From Pseudomonadota bacterium (GTDB lineage: Bacteria > Pseudomonadota > Gammaproteobacteria > Burkholderiales > SG8-41), in assembly GCA_023431245.1 (NCBI GenBank), contig JAEYXO010000151.1:1-13858 (forward strand): a stretch of DNA of 13,858 bases, in the 5' to 3' direction. Positions within the stretch are counted from its first letter, which is position 1, and each line of letters starts with the position of its first letter. Under the pieces are notes generated by a model. The model ran no database searches, had not been told where the DNA came from, and was given only the letters and a program-made list of their open reading frames with translations. The position numbers were made by a program, and so were the translations under genes. Positions 1 to 7,944 of this stretch are shown here, piece by piece.

Positions 1-245
1 ATGCCTGGGTCGAGGGTGTGCACGGGGGCACCGGAGCGACATTCGACTGGTCGCTGATACCGCCTGATCTGCCGCTGCCCGTGATCCTGTCGGGCGGCCT
101 CAATCCTGACAACGTGGAGCAGGCGGTGCGGCGTGTGCGGCCCTGGGCGGTCGACGTGTCGAGCGGTGTGGAATCGGCAAAGGGCATCAAGGATGCCGCG
201 AAAATCGAAGCCTTCATCAACGGGGTGCGCAATGCGGGTATATGA
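1..245 (+). CDS. trpF: Phosphoribosylanthranilate isomerase, C-terminal part (5' end outside window)
   Basis: This is the last ~80 codons of a gene that begins before the window; the reading frame is open from base 3 to the TGA at 243-245. The enzyme converts N-(5'-phosphoribosyl)anthranilate to the carboxyphenylamino-deoxyribulose phosphate intermediate in cytoplasmic tryptophan synthesis. Visible TrpF hallmarks are the GGTGATFDW segment, the [11 protein letters not shown] phosphate-binding strand-loop, and [14 protein letters not shown] near the C-terminus, all typical of the end of this (beta/alpha)8 barrel. The trpB start codon lies inside its last codons (14-bp overlap), which together with trpB and trpA downstream supports the assignment and suggests translational coupling. 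The N-terminal half, including the catalytic cysteine, cannot be checked here. Confidence 0.93.
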   Translation, partial: AWVEGVHGGTGATFDWSLIPPDLPLPVILSGGLNPDNVEQAVRRVRPWAVDVSSGVESAKGIKDAAKIEAFINGVRNAGI

Positions 246-1431
246 CTTGCCGGATGCAAAAGGCCACTTTGGCCCGTATGGCGGCGTGTTCGTTTCGGAG
301 ACGCTGATCTCCGCGCTGGAAGATCTGAAAGCCGCTTACGCGCGTTTCAAGAATGATCCGGCCTTCATCGCCGAGTTCGAGTACGAACTGAAGCATTATG
401 TCGGCCGGCCGAGCCCTGTCTATCACGCGCGGCGCTGGTCGGAGCATTTCGGCGGGGCACAGGTTTACCTCAAGCGCGAGGATCTCAACCACACCGGTGC
501 GCACAAGATCAACAACGTGATCGGTCAGGCCCTGCTGGCCCGCTACCTCGGCAAGCCGCGGGTGATTGCGGAGACCGGCGCCGGCCAGCACGGTGTCGCG
601 ACCGCGACCATTGCCGCGCGTTACGGCATGGAATGCGTGGTCTACATGGGTTCGGAGGACGTCAAGCGCCAGGCGCAGAACGTCTACCGCATGAAACTGC
701 TGGGTGCGACCGTCGTGCCGGTGGAGTCGGGCTCGAAGACGCTGAAGGATGCGCTGAACGAGGCGATGCGTGACTGGGTCACCAACGTCGAGAATACCTT
801 CTACATCATCGGCACTGTCGCCGGCCCGCATCCCTATCCGATGATGGTGCGCGATTTCCAGTCGGTGATCGGCAAGGAGGCGCGCGAGCAGATGCCGGAG
901 ATGACCGGACGCCAGCCCGACGCGGTGCTGGCCTGTGTCGGCGGCGGTTCCAATGCGATCGGCATTTTTCACCCCTACATCACCGACGAGTCGGTGCGGC
1001 TGATCGGCGTTGAAGCCGCGGGACATGGCCTGGAAACCGGACAGCATTCGGCGACGCTGTGTGCCGGCAGGGCGGGCGTGCTGCACGGCAATCGCACCTA
1101 CCTGCTGCAGGACGACAACGGGCAGATCATCGAGACCCATTCGATTTCGGCAGGACTTGATTATCCCGGCGTAGGCCCGGAACACGCCTGGCTGAAGGAC
1201 AGCGGCCGCGCCGAATACGTGGCGGTGACCGATGACGAGGCACTGGAGGCTTTCCACAAGCTGTGCCGTCTGGAGGGCATCATCCCGGCGCTGGAGTCGA
1301 GCCATGCGCTGGCCTATGCCGCGAAAATTGCGCCGCGCATGCGCAAGGACCAGATCCTGCTGGTCAATCTTTCCGGCCGCGGCGACAAGGACATGCATAC
1401 CGTCGCCGAGAAGTCCGGGCTCAAATTCTGA
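232..1431 (+). CDS. trpB: Tryptophan synthase beta chain
   Basis: TrpB condenses indole with L-serine to make tryptophan, using PLP, in the alpha2-beta2 complex with TrpA. I chose the ATG at 232, which gives [18 protein letters not shown] and 399 residues, the normal family length. The frame stays open upstream to 133, but that extension lies inside trpF and has no TrpB similarity. The PLP lysine is K92 in HTGAHKINN. The catalytic glutamate lies in [11 protein letters not shown], and the glycine-rich phosphate loop GGGSNAIG starts at residue 237. The C-terminal [10 protein letters not shown] is also characteristic. The start overlaps trpF by 14 bp, and trpA follows after 19 bp, so the three genes are probably one transcript. 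Nothing is missing or disrupted. Confidence 0.97.
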   Translation: MRVYDLPDAKGHFGPYGGVFVSETLISALEDLKAAYARFKNDPAFIAEFEYELKHYVGRPSPVYHARRWSEHFGGAQVYLKREDLNHTGAHKINNVIGQALLARYLGKPRVIAETGAGQHGVATATIAARYGMECVVYMGSEDVKRQAQNVYRMKLLGATVVPVESGSKTLKDALNEAMRDWVTNVENTFYIIGTVAGPHPYPMMVRDFQSVIGKEAREQMPEMTGRQPDAVLACVGGGSNAIGIFHPYITDESVRLIGVEAAGHGLETGQHSATLCAGRAGVLHGNRTYLLQDDNGQIIETHSISAGLDYPGVGPEHAWLKDSGRAEYVAVTDDEALEAFHKLCRLEGIIPALESSHALAYAAKIAPRMRKDQILLVNLSGRGDKDMHTVAEKSGLKF

Positions 1432-1450
1432 ACCGCAACAAGAATCCGCA

Positions 1451-2260
1451 ATGTCACGCATCGCAGCCACGTTTTCCCGATTGAAACAGCAGGGGCGCAA
1501 GGCCCTGATTCCGTTTTTCACCGCGGGCGATCCCGACCCGGCAAGTTGTGTGCCGCTGATGCATGCCCTGGTCGCCGGCGGTGCCGACATCATCGAGCTC
1601 GGAGTGCCGTTCTCCGATCCGATGGCCGACGGCCCGGTGATCCAGCGCTCCAGCGAACGCGCGCTGAAACACGGCGTATCGCTGCGCGATGTGATCGGCT
1701 GGGTTGCCGAATTCCGCAAGACCAACAGCGACACGCCGGTGGTGATGATGGGGTATGCGAACCCTGTCGAATCCATGGGTATCGACGTGTTTGCGAATGC
1801 GGCGAAGGCGGCCGGTGCTGACGGTGTGGTGGTGGTTGATTATCCGCCGGAGGAGGCGGAGCGCCTGGTGGCCACGCTGGATGGTGCCGGACTGGATACG
1901 GTGTTCCTGCTGTCGCCGACGACCACTGATGCACGCCTGAAACAGGTGGCGGCACTGGGTCGCGGTTACCTCTATTACGTCTCGCTGAAGGGAGTCACCG
2001 GCGCGGCGACCATTGATGTGGCCGATGTCTCCCGGCGCCTCGCGCACATCCGCAGTTTCACCACGCTGCCGGTCGGTGTCGGTTTCGGCATCCGTGACGG
2101 CGAGACCGCTGCCCGGATTGCCACCGTGTCCGATGCAGTGGTCATCGGCAGCCGGCTGGTGCAGGAAATCGAGGCGGCACCGGCCGAGGCGACGGTCCGT
2201 GCCCGTGCCTTCATGTCGGTCGTCCGCGCGGCAATGGATGCGGGGGTTGCCGCGGCATGA
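1451..2260 (+). CDS. trpA: Tryptophan synthase alpha chain
   Basis: TrpA cleaves indole-3-glycerol phosphate to indole and glyceraldehyde 3-phosphate and channels the indole to TrpB. The ATG at 1451 ([21 protein letters not shown]) gives 269 residues, the usual length. The two catalytic acids fall at E49 and D60 within [14 protein letters not shown], the same numbering as in E. coli. Other family signatures are FFTAGDPD near residue 22, the [11 protein letters not shown] loop, and the phosphate-binding VGVGFGIRD. The frame is open further upstream inside trpB, but that part is shadow sequence. No strong Shine-Dalgarno is visible before 1451. The stop codon overlaps the accD start (ATGA at 2257-2260), which implies coupled translation of accD. 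Confidence 0.97.
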   Translation: MSRIAATFSRLKQQGRKALIPFFTAGDPDPASCVPLMHALVAGGADIIELGVPFSDPMADGPVIQRSSERALKHGVSLRDVIGWVAEFRKTNSDTPVVMMGYANPVESMGIDVFANAAKAAGADGVVVVDYPPEEAERLVATLDGAGLDTVFLLSPTTTDARLKQVAALGRGYLYYVSLKGVTGAATIDVADVSRRLAHIRSFTTLPVGVGFGIRDGETAARIATVSDAVVIGSRLVQEIEAAPAEATVRARAFMSVVRAAMDAGVAAA

Positions 2261-3123
2261 GCTGGCTGCAGAAACTGCTGCCGCCGCGCATCAAGCGCGA
2301 TGCCGGGGCGCCGAAAAAAGCGGTCCCCGAAGGACTCTGGAGCAAGTGTGATTCCTGCGAGGCGGTGCTCTACCGTACCGACCTTGAAAAGAACCTGTTC
2401 GTCTGTCCGAAATGCAATCACCACAACCGCATTTCGGCGCGCGAGCGCCTTGACTGGCTGCTTGACCAGGAAGGGCGCTACGAGATCGGCGTCGAGGTGC
2501 TGCCGGTCGACAGTCTGAAGTTTCGCGACAGCAAGCGTTATGTCGACCGCCTGGCGGAGGCGCGCAGCGAAACCGGCGAGGAGGATGCGCTGGTGGTGAT
2601 GCAGGGCGCGATCAAGGATATCCAGGTTGTCACCGCGGCCTTCGAATTCAGTTTCCTCGGCGGCTCGATGGGTTCGGTGGTCGGCGAGCGTTTTGTGCGC
2701 GGTGTGCAGGTCTGCGTCGAGCAGCGGCTGCCCTTCATCTGTTTTGCCGCAACCGGCGGCGCGCGGATGCAGGAGGGGCTTTTTTCGCTGATGCAGATGG
2801 CGAAGACATGCGCCGCGCTGACACGCCTCGGCGAGGCCCGGCTGCCCTTCATCTCCGTGCTTACTGATCCGACGATGGGCGGGGTGTCGGCCAGTTTCGC
2901 GATGATCGGTGACGTGGTGGTCGCCGAGCCGAACGCGCTGATCGGTTTCGCCGGGCCGCGCGTCATCGAGCAGACCGTGCGCGAAACGCTGCCCGAGGGC
3001 TTCCAGCGCGCCGAGTTCCTGATGCAGAAGGGCGCGCTCGACATGATTGTCGACCGCCGCGAAATGCGCGATACGCTGGCGCGGCTGCTTGCGCTGCTGC
3101 TCAAACAATCCGCTCCCGCCTGA
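2257..3123 (+). CDS. accD: Acetyl-CoA carboxylase carboxyltransferase subunit beta
   Basis: AccD pairs with AccA to form the carboxyltransferase that moves CO2 from carboxybiotin to acetyl-CoA, giving malonyl-CoA for fatty acid synthesis in the cytoplasm. The 288-residue product starts [10 protein letters not shown] and has the N-terminal four-cysteine zinc ribbon at C31, C34, C50 and C53. The crotonase-like carboxyltransferase fold follows, with [12 protein letters not shown] around 133-144 and GGARMQEG at 167-174. The TrpA stop and AccD start share four bases (ATGA). Placement between trpA and folC is a well-known proteobacterial arrangement. The product is slightly shorter than the E. coli protein (about 304 residues) but has all recognisable motifs. 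Confidence 0.97.
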   Translation: MSWLQKLLPPRIKRDAGAPKKAVPEGLWSKCDSCEAVLYRTDLEKNLFVCPKCNHHNRISARERLDWLLDQEGRYEIGVEVLPVDSLKFRDSKRYVDRLAEARSETGEEDALVVMQGAIKDIQVVTAAFEFSFLGGSMGSVVGERFVRGVQVCVEQRLPFICFAATGGARMQEGLFSLMQMAKTCAALTRLGEARLPFISVLTDPTMGGVSASFAMIGDVVVAEPNALIGFAGPRVIEQTVRETLPEGFQRAEFLMQKGALDMIVDRREMRDTLARLLALLLKQSAPA

Positions 3124-3130
3124 AGTCCGG

Positions 3131-3193
3131 ATGAATTCCGTGCTGCCTGCCGCCCGGCTGTGCCCGGCTCCGGCCGCTGTTTGCCCGCGATGA
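3131..3193 (+). CDS. Possible 20-codon ORF bridging accD and folC
   Basis: In the 66-bp gap between accD and folC, an ATG lies 7 nt after the accD stop and opens a 20-codon frame (a short Pro/Ala-rich peptide with two cysteines). It stops at TGA 3191-3193, sharing ATGA with the folC start at 3190. No clear Shine-Dalgarno precedes it. Re-initiation by ribosomes leaving accD could carry translation through to folC, whose own start also lacks an obvious ribosome binding site. The peptide resembles nothing I know, and in GC-rich DNA such an ORF can arise by chance. Confidence 0.2.
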   Translation: MNSVLPAARLCPAPAAVCPR

Positions 3194-4473
3194 ATCTGCC
3201 CGCCACGCTCTCCGGCTGGCTCGGGTACATCGAGCGCCAGCATCCGCAATCGATTGCGATGGGCCTGGATCGCGTCAACCTGGTGCGCGATGCGCTGGCG
3301 CTGAAGCCGGCATTTCCGCTGATCACTGTCGCCGGCACCAATGGCAAGGGCTCGGCCTGCATGATGCTCGAGGCTGTACTGGGTTGCGCGGGTTACCGGG
3401 TGGGCACCTATACCTCGCCGCACCTGCTGCGTTACAACGAACGCGTGCGCATCGGCGGCGCGGAGGCCGGGGATGACGCGCTGGTCGAGGCGTTTGCCGC
3501 AGTGGAGCGGGCGCGGACGGACACCGGAGTGCCGCTGACCTATTTCGAGTTCGGCACGCTGGCGGCGGTCTGGCTGTTCTGCCGCGAGCGCGTCGATGCG
3601 GCGATACTCGAGGTCGGCCTTGGCGGCCGCCTGGATGCCGTCAATGCCTTCGATGCCGATGTGGCGATGCTGATGAGCGTCGGCCTCGATCACATGGAGT
3701 ATCTGGGCGACACCCGGGAGGCGATCGGTGCCGAGAAGGCCCATGTATTCCGTCCCGGCAAGGCCGCAATATGCGCGGACCGCGAGCCGCCGCAGACCGT
3801 CCTTGCCCATGCCGAACGCATCGGTGCGAAACTCCTGCGGCTGGGAACCGATTTCGATTTTGTGCTGCAGCCGCTGCAATGGAGTTATCGCGGTCCGGGC
3901 GGCGACCGCCACGGCCTGCCGCCGCCGGCGCTGCGGGGAAATTTTCAGGTGGCGAATGCCAGCGCCTGCATTGCCGCACTCGATGCCCTGCGCGAGCGCT
4001 TGCCGGTTACCGCCGGCGACATCCGCAACGGCCTGGTGCGCGTCGAAAATCCGGGACGCTTCCAGGTGCTGCCGGGACGTCCCGCGCTGATCCTTGATGT
4101 CGCCCACAATCCGCAGGCGGCGGCGGCGCTGGTGGACAATCTGGCGCGGATGACCGGTTACCGCAACACGCTGGCGGTGTTCTCGATGCTCAATGACAAG
4201 GATGTCGATGGCGTCGTGCGCGCCTTGCACGGTCATGTCGATCACTGGTTTGTTGCGGCCGTGGAGGGCGCACGGGCGACACCGGTGGATGAATTGCAGC
4301 GGCGCTTGCGCGAGGCGGGTGTGGTTGCCCAAATCACGGCCTGCGCAAATATTGCCGAGGCCCTCGATCGCGCATATCAGGTGGCGGGAGATGATGATAG
4401 AATTTTGGCCTTCGGATCGTTTCTCGTCGTCGTCGCCGCAATGACTGCGGCCCGCAAGCGCAGATTTAAATAG
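3190..4473 (+). CDS. folC: Bifunctional folylpolyglutamate synthase / dihydrofolate synthase
   Basis: FolC adds L-glutamate to dihydropteroate and then to reduced folates, using ATP, in the cytoplasm. From the ATG at 3190 the product has 427 residues (MNLPATLSGWLGYIERQHP), a normal length. The Mur-ligase-type P-loop is TVAGTNGKGS with K53. Further family motifs are TSPHLLRYNERVRI, FEFGTLAAVW, ILEVGLGGRLDAVN, SVGLDHMEYLG, and EKAHVFRPGK, whose lysine is in the position of the carbamylated lysine. The C-terminal domain begins near the LDVAHNPQA motif around residue 300. A GTG at 3160 in the same frame would add ten residues but has no ribosome binding site and no family support. The gene follows accD after 66 bp and ends 42 bp before the SPOR gene. 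Confidence 0.95.
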   Translation: MNLPATLSGWLGYIERQHPQSIAMGLDRVNLVRDALALKPAFPLITVAGTNGKGSACMMLEAVLGCAGYRVGTYTSPHLLRYNERVRIGGAEAGDDALVEAFAAVERARTDTGVPLTYFEFGTLAAVWLFCRERVDAAILEVGLGGRLDAVNAFDADVAMLMSVGLDHMEYLGDTREAIGAEKAHVFRPGKAAICADREPPQTVLAHAERIGAKLLRLGTDFDFVLQPLQWSYRGPGGDRHGLPPPALRGNFQVANASACIAALDALRERLPVTAGDIRNGLVRVENPGRFQVLPGRPALILDVAHNPQAAAALVDNLARMTGYRNTLAVFSMLNDKDVDGVVRALHGHVDHWFVAAVEGARATPVDELQRRLREAGVVAQITACANIAEALDRAYQVAGDDDRILAFGSFLVVVAAMTAARKRRFK

Positions 4474-4515
4474 TCGTTTAAATTCAAGTACTTACGTAAC
4501 ACCGGTGGACGAAAC
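4462..4515 (+). promoter_or_regulatory. AT-rich gap, candidate promoter region for SPOR-cvpA-purF
   Basis: The last bases of folC and the 42-bp gap after it form an AT-rich island in otherwise GC-rich DNA. It contains TTTAAAT twice (4465-4471 and 4477-4483, 12 bp apart) and the 8-bp palindrome AAGTACTT (4486-4493). No terminator hairpin is visible, and I cannot place a convincing -35/-10 pair. A promoter or protein-binding site is an inference from base composition and from its place at a functional boundary. The GGTGGA at about 4504-4509 may be the ribosome binding site of the next gene. Confidence 0.3.
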
Positions 4516-5178
4516 ATGGCGAAAGCCGTTAGCGACGAAGAACTCCAGCTGAAAAAACGCGCCCGCCGCCGCCTGGTGGGGGCCATCGTGCTGGTCACCG
4601 CGGTGGCGGTGGTGCTGCCGATGGTGCTCGATCCGGAACCCAAGCCGTCCGGCCAGAGCATCAGCATCCAGATTCCTTCACCGGATGCCGGCGTGCTGAC
4701 TGCAAAACCCGCACCGCTGAAACCGGCGGACGTGCCGGCACCTGCTGCTGATACAGCGAAGGCCGAAACGAAAGCCGAGGCCAAGGCTGAGCCGAAACCG
4801 GAAGTCGCGGTTGAAGCCAAACCGGAAGCCAAAGCCGAGCCCAAGCCTGCACCGGTGGCGAAAACGGAGCCTGTTGCGCCGGCAACGAAGGCCGAGGCCC
4901 CCGCAAAACCGAAGGACAGCCCGAAAACCAAGGAAGCCGCCAAAAGCAAAGGCGGCTACGTGATCCAGGTCGCGGCCCTGTCTGATGCCGCGCGTGCCAA
5001 GGAACTGCAGGCGAAAATCGCCGCTGGCGGTATGAAGGCATACACCGAGGTCGTGCAGACAGCCAAGGGACCGGTCACGCGGGTGCGCGTAGGCCCCTAC
5101 GCCAGCCGCGAGGCGGCGGAGAAGGCGCGTCCCCAGCTGCAGAAGCTGCAGCTTGATGGCAAGGTCGTACCGCGGTAA
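4516..5178 (+). CDS. SPOR-domain membrane protein (DedD-like)
   Basis: This 220-residue protein has a short basic cytoplasmic N-terminus, one membrane segment at about residues 19-38 (RRRLVGAIVLVTAVAVVLPM), and a long Ala/Lys/Pro/Glu-rich linker at about 60-145. A C-terminal SPOR domain starts at about 146 (GGYVIQVAALSDAARAKEL) and ends with VTRVRVGPYASREAAEKA and PQLQKLQLDGKVVPR. SPOR domains bind septal peptidoglycan stripped of stem peptides, and DedD-type proteins act in cell division, so a divisome-associated periplasmic anchor is the likely role. Location between folC and cvpA is the same as for dedD in other proteobacteria. The cvpA start follows 3 bp after the stop. Sequence identity to E. 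coli DedD is probably low outside the SPOR domain, so I leave the symbol blank. Confidence 0.88.
   Translation: MAKAVSDEELQLKKRARRRLVGAIVLVTAVAVVLPMVLDPEPKPSGQSISIQIPSPDAGVLTAKPAPLKPADVPAPAADTAKAETKAEAKAEPKPEVAVEAKPEAKAEPKPAPVAKTEPVAPATKAEAPAKPKDSPKTKEAAKSKGGYVIQVAALSDAARAKELQAKIAAGGMKAYTEVVQTAKGPVTRVRVGPYASREAAEKARPQLQKLQLDGKVVPR
4756..4935 (+). repeat. Low-complexity KAE/KPE-rich linker repeats in the SPOR gene
   Basis: This part of the SPOR gene encodes about 60 residues built almost only from A, K, E, P and V. The unit EAKAEPKP appears at residues 88-95 and, as EAKAEPKP again, at 104-111, with a KPE spacer between. It is a degenerate internal repeat that makes an extended, charged tether able to span the periplasm. 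Such linkers are common between the membrane segment and the SPOR domain and vary in length between relatives. Confidence 0.6.
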
Positions 5179-5181
5179 CCG

Positions 5182-5673
5182 ATGACCCTGCTCGATTATG
5201 CAGTGTTCTCCATTGTCGGTTTTTCGGTCCTTCTCAGCATCATCCGCGGGCTGGTGCGCGAAGTCCTCGCGCTGGCCGCATGGGCCATTGCCTTTGTCGT
5301 GGCCTGGCTTTTCGGCGGCGAACTGGCCGCGCTGATGCCGGAGGAAATACCGACCATGGAGCTGCGCATGCTGGCCGGTTTCGCCACGGTTTTTTTCCTG
5401 GTGCTGCTGGCGATGAGCCTGGTGGCGATCGCCGCATCCCAGCTGGTGAAGAGCGCGGGTCTGAGCGTCGAGGATCGCATGTTCGGCGCCCTGTTCGGGC
5501 TCGCGCGCGGCCTGCTGGTGGTGATGGCGCTGGTGCTGGCCGCGGGGGCGACGTCGCTGCCTGCCGAGCCGGTCTGGCGTGAAGCGGCGCTGCGTCCCCT
5601 GCTGGAGCGGGCGGCGCTGGGCATCAGGGACTGGTTGCCGCCGGCGATCGGGCAACATATCAAGTACGGCTGA
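5182..5673 (+). CDS. cvpA: CvpA family inner-membrane protein
   Basis: The 163-residue product is a multi-spanning inner-membrane protein of the CvpA family, named for colicin V production in E. coli (162 residues there). Four hydrophobic segments are visible at about 6-22, 27-46, 63-86 and 100-122, with the family pattern of RGLVREVLALAAW after the first and VEDRMFGALFGLARGLL before the last. Its molecular role is not firmly established; family members have been linked to envelope stress tolerance and, in some species, to biofilm formation. The start lies 3 bp after the SPOR stop. Its stop codon is part of the purF ribosome binding site, so the three genes are surely co-transcribed. The cvpA-purF pairing is conserved in many proteobacteria. 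Confidence 0.93.
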   Translation: MTLLDYAVFSIVGFSVLLSIIRGLVREVLALAAWAIAFVVAWLFGGELAALMPEEIPTMELRMLAGFATVFFLVLLAMSLVAIAASQLVKSAGLSVEDRMFGALFGLARGLLVVMALVLAAGATSLPAEPVWREAALRPLLERAALGIRDWLPPAIGQHIKYG

Positions 5674-5678
5674 GGAAG
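5672..5678 (+). promoter_or_regulatory. purF ribosome binding site overlapping the cvpA stop
   Basis: GAGGAAG at 5672-5678 is a good Shine-Dalgarno match placed 4 nt before the purF ATG at 5683, and it shares two bases with the cvpA TGA (5671-5673). It fixes the purF start so that Cys is the second codon, as required for the enzyme. Confidence 0.7.
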
Positions 5679-5682
5679 CGCC

Positions 5683-7203
5683 ATGTGCGGAATTGTCGGA
5701 GTCGTAGCCCGTAACCCGGTCAACCAGCTGCTCTATGACGGGCTGCTGGTGTTGCAGCACCGCGGTCAGGACGCTGCCGGTATCGTCACAGCCGATGGCG
5801 CGAGTTTTCACATGCACAAGGGCGGCGGCATGGTGCGCGATGTGTTCCGCACCCGCAACATGCGCAGCCTCGCCGGCCATGCGGGGATCGGCCACACCCG
5901 CTATCCCACCGCAGGTTCGGCCTGGTCGGCCGCCGAGTCGCAGCCCTTCTATGTCAATTCTCCCTTCGGCATCGTGCTCGGCCACAACGGCAACCTGACC
6001 AATTCCGAGCAGCTGAAGAACGACCTCTTCCGCCTCGACTTGCGCCACGTCAACACCGAGTCCGATTCCGAAGTGCTGCTCAATGTGCTGGCACACGAAC
6101 TGGCGGAGAACGCGACCAATTACAAGCTCGATCCGGCGACGATTTTCGCCGCGGTTTCCGGGGTGCACCGGCGCTGCCGCGGTGCCTATGCCGTGGTGGC
6201 GATGATCGCCGGTTACGGCCTGCTGGCCTTCCGCGACCCTTACGGCATCCGCCCGCTGGTCTTCGGAAAAAGCGAGGCCCCGCAGGGGCGCGAGTACCTG
6301 GTGGCGTCGGAAAGCGTCGCGCTCGACGGTCTCGGCTTCAAGCTGGTGCGCGACGTGGCGCCGGGCGAGGCGATTTTCATTGACCTCGACGGCAATTTTC
6401 ACAGCCAGCAGTGCGCGGCGAATCCCTCGCTGAATCCCTGCCTGTTCGAATTCGTCTACCTCGCGCGTCCGGATTCCGTGATCGACGGCATCTCGGTGTA
6501 TGAGACCCGGCTGCGCATGGGCGAGAGCCTGGGCCGCAAGATCGCGAAGGAATTTTCGGATCTCGACATCGACGTGGTGATCCCGATTCCCGATTCGAGC
6601 CGTCCGGCGGCGATGCAGCTGTCCAAGCAGCTGAACCTGGCCTATCGCGAAGGTTTCATCAAGAACCGCTATATCGGCCGCACCTTCATCATGCCGGGAC
6701 AGTCGATCCGCAAGAAGTCAGTGCGCCAGAAGCTCAATGCCATCGGCATGGAGTTCCGCGGCAAGAACGTGCTGCTGGTCGACGATTCCATCGTCCGCGG
6801 CACCACCAGCCGGGAAATCGTGCAGATGGCGCGCGAGTCCGGGGCGCGCAAGGTGTATTTTGCGTCGGCGGCACCGCCGGTGCGTTACGCCAACGTCTAC
6901 GGCATCGACATGCCCTCGCGCGACGAGCTGATTGCCAGCGGCCGCAGTGATGAGGAAATCGCCCGTGAAATCGGCTGCGATGCGCTGATCTACCAGGATC
7001 TCGATGCGCTGATCGAGGATGTGCGCAGCGTCAATCCCGCGGTGACCCATTTCGAGACCTCCTGCTTCAGCGGCCAGTACATCACCGGCGACGTCACCCA
7101 GGCCTATCTCGACGGCGTTGAGGCGCAGCGGCGCGACAGCGCCAAGGCCGATGCCACCGCGGCGGCGACCCAGCTCGACCTCGGGCTGGAAACCGTCGAC
7201 TGA
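5683..7203 (+). CDS. purF: Amidophosphoribosyltransferase (glutamine PRPP amidotransferase)
   Basis: PurF makes 5-phosphoribosylamine from PRPP and glutamine, the first committed step of purine synthesis. The 506-residue product begins [11 protein letters not shown]; after removal of Met, the Cys becomes the N-terminal nucleophile of the class II glutamine amidotransferase domain (about residues 2-235). [22 protein letters not shown] and LGHNGNLTN are the other glutaminase signatures. The C-terminal phosphoribosyltransferase domain carries the PRPP-binding motif [13 protein letters not shown] at 363-375. The family's cysteine-containing C-terminal segment [15 protein letters not shown] is present. 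The start is set by GAGGAAG overlapping the cvpA stop. A PaiB-like gene follows after 15 bp. Control of this operon is not visible in the sequence. Confidence 0.97.
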   Translation: MCGIVGVVARNPVNQLLYDGLLVLQHRGQDAAGIVTADGASFHMHKGGGMVRDVFRTRNMRSLAGHAGIGHTRYPTAGSAWSAAESQPFYVNSPFGIVLGHNGNLTNSEQLKNDLFRLDLRHVNTESDSEVLLNVLAHELAENATNYKLDPATIFAAVSGVHRRCRGAYAVVAMIAGYGLLAFRDPYGIRPLVFGKSEAPQGREYLVASESVALDGLGFKLVRDVAPGEAIFIDLDGNFHSQQCAANPSLNPCLFEFVYLARPDSVIDGISVYETRLRMGESLGRKIAKEFSDLDIDVVIPIPDSSRPAAMQLSKQLNLAYREGFIKNRYIGRTFIMPGQSIRKKSVRQKLNAIGMEFRGKNVLLVDDSIVRGTTSREIVQMARESGARKVYFASAAPPVRYANVYGIDMPSRDELIASGRSDEEIAREIGCDALIYQDLDALIEDVRSVNPAVTHFETSCFSGQYITGDVTQAYLDGVEAQRRDSAKADATAAATQLDLGLETVD

Positions 7204-7218
7204 CCTGCCGTCCGCGGC

Positions 7219-7854
7219 ATGTACGAGGTCGCGGCTTTCCGGGAGACAGGCATCGAGGTGATGCATGCGCTGATCCGTGCGCATCCGCTGGCAACGCTGG
7301 TCACCGCTTCCGGCGGCGTGCTCGAAGCCAAACACCTGCCGCTGCTGATCGATCCCGAACCTGCGCCCAAAGGCAGCCTGCGCGGCCATGTCGCGCGCGC
7401 GAATCCGCTGTGGCGGCGTCTCCCGGAGGGCGAGGTGCTGGCGGTATTCCAGGGGCCGCAGAGCTATGTCACGCCGTCCTGGTACCCGTCCAAACGCGAA
7501 CATGGCCAGGTGGTGCCGACCTGGAACTATGCCGCGGTCCACGTCCGCGGGCCGCTGCTGGTGCATGATGACCCGGAATGGCTGCGCGGGCTGGTGTCGC
7601 GCCTGACCGACAGCCAGGAGGCGGGCAGGCCGCAGCCCTGGGGTGTCGGCGACGCACCGGCGGACTACATCGAGCGCATGCTCGGTGCCATCGTCGGCAT
7701 CGAAATCCCGGTCCACAGCATCGAGGGCAAATGGAAAGTCAGCCAGAACCGGCAGGCCGCCGACCGTGCCGGCGTCGCAGCGGGGCTGCGTGCCGCGGGT
7801 GACCCGGGCGCGCTGGCGATGGCGGCGCTGGTCGAGGGGAAACGCCCGGTTTGA
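7219..7854 (+). CDS. PaiB family FMN-binding protein (putative negative regulator)
   Basis: The 211-residue product belongs to the PaiB / FMN_bind_2 family of split-barrel flavin-binding proteins. Family features in order: an N-terminal MYEVAAFRET start, HLPLLID at 39-45, GHVARANP at 56-63, the FQGPQSYVTPSWYPSK stretch from about 77, VPTWNYAAVHV at 99-109, and IEGKWKVSQNR at 168-178. Bacillus subtilis PaiB (about 207 residues) is described as a repressor of sporulation and protease genes, but the family has no clear DNA-binding domain and its role in Gram-negative bacteria is not settled, so a regulator role is only a label. It starts 15 bp after purF with no strong ribosome binding site. Its stop codon overlaps a candidate -35 element for the methionine gene downstream. 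Confidence 0.88.
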   Translation: MYEVAAFRETGIEVMHALIRAHPLATLVTASGGVLEAKHLPLLIDPEPAPKGSLRGHVARANPLWRRLPEGEVLAVFQGPQSYVTPSWYPSKREHGQVVPTWNYAAVHVRGPLLVHDDPEWLRGLVSRLTDSQEAGRPQPWGVGDAPADYIERMLGAIVGIEIPVHSIEGKWKVSQNRQAADRAGVAAGLRAAGDPGALAMAALVEGKRPV

Positions 7855-7880
7855 CGCGGACCGAGGGGCTGCGGTAGCCT
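7851..7880 (+). promoter_or_regulatory. Candidate sigma-70 promoter for the methionine gene
   Basis: TTGACG at 7851-7856 (5 of 6 to the -35 consensus) overlaps the TGA of the PaiB gene. After an 18-bp spacer, TAGCCT at 7875-7880 could serve as a weak -10 (3 of 6). Transcription would then begin about 7885-7888, right at the first base pairs of the riboswitch aptamer, a sensible arrangement for a riboswitch-led transcript. The match to the -10 is poor, so this rests mostly on the -35 and on position. Confidence 0.5.
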
Positions 7881-7884
7881 GCAG

Positions 7885-7941
7885 GTGCGCCGATTTGAAG
7901 AACAGCTTGCGGGCGCATTAAAAATGCCGCTAAAGCGACGG
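7885..7941 (+). ncRNA. SAM-II (metA/SAM-alpha) riboswitch aptamer
   Basis: The sequence shows the conserved order of a SAM-II aptamer. The P1 5' strand TGCGCC (7886-7891) pairs perfectly with GGCGCA (7912-7917). The loop element GATTTGA (7892-7898) is followed by GCTTGC (7905-7910). After P1 come the A-rich TTAAAAATG and GCTAAAG (7929-7935), which match the conserved 3' segment that folds back as a pseudoknot. SAM-II aptamers bind S-adenosylmethionine and turn off methionine-synthesis genes, typically metA, metX or metZ; they were first described mainly in alphaproteobacteria. It lies 54 bp upstream of a Cys/Met PLP-enzyme gene and directly before a terminator, as expected. I did not fold the pseudoknot, so its exact 3' edge is approximate. 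Confidence 0.88.
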
Positions 7942-7944
7942 AAC

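Noticed and set aside
217..1776. A 519-codon minus-strand frame opposite trpB and trpA
   Set aside because: Fully antisense to two well-conserved genes and has no recognisable domain.
1975..4332. A 785-codon open frame on the minus strand opposite trpA, accD and folC
   Set aside because: It is antisense to three conserved genes, its product is His/Arg/Ala-rich low-complexity sequence, and long antisense frames are expected in GC-rich coding DNA.
4756..4935. Possible mobile or recombinational repeat in the SPOR gene
   Set aside because: It is a degenerate coding low-complexity linker normal for SPOR proteins, with no flanking duplications or inverted ends.
4678..6402. A 574-codon minus-strand frame opposite the SPOR gene, cvpA and purF
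   Set aside because: Antisense shadow of three recognisable genes; Gln/His/Arg-rich with repeats mirroring the SPOR linker.
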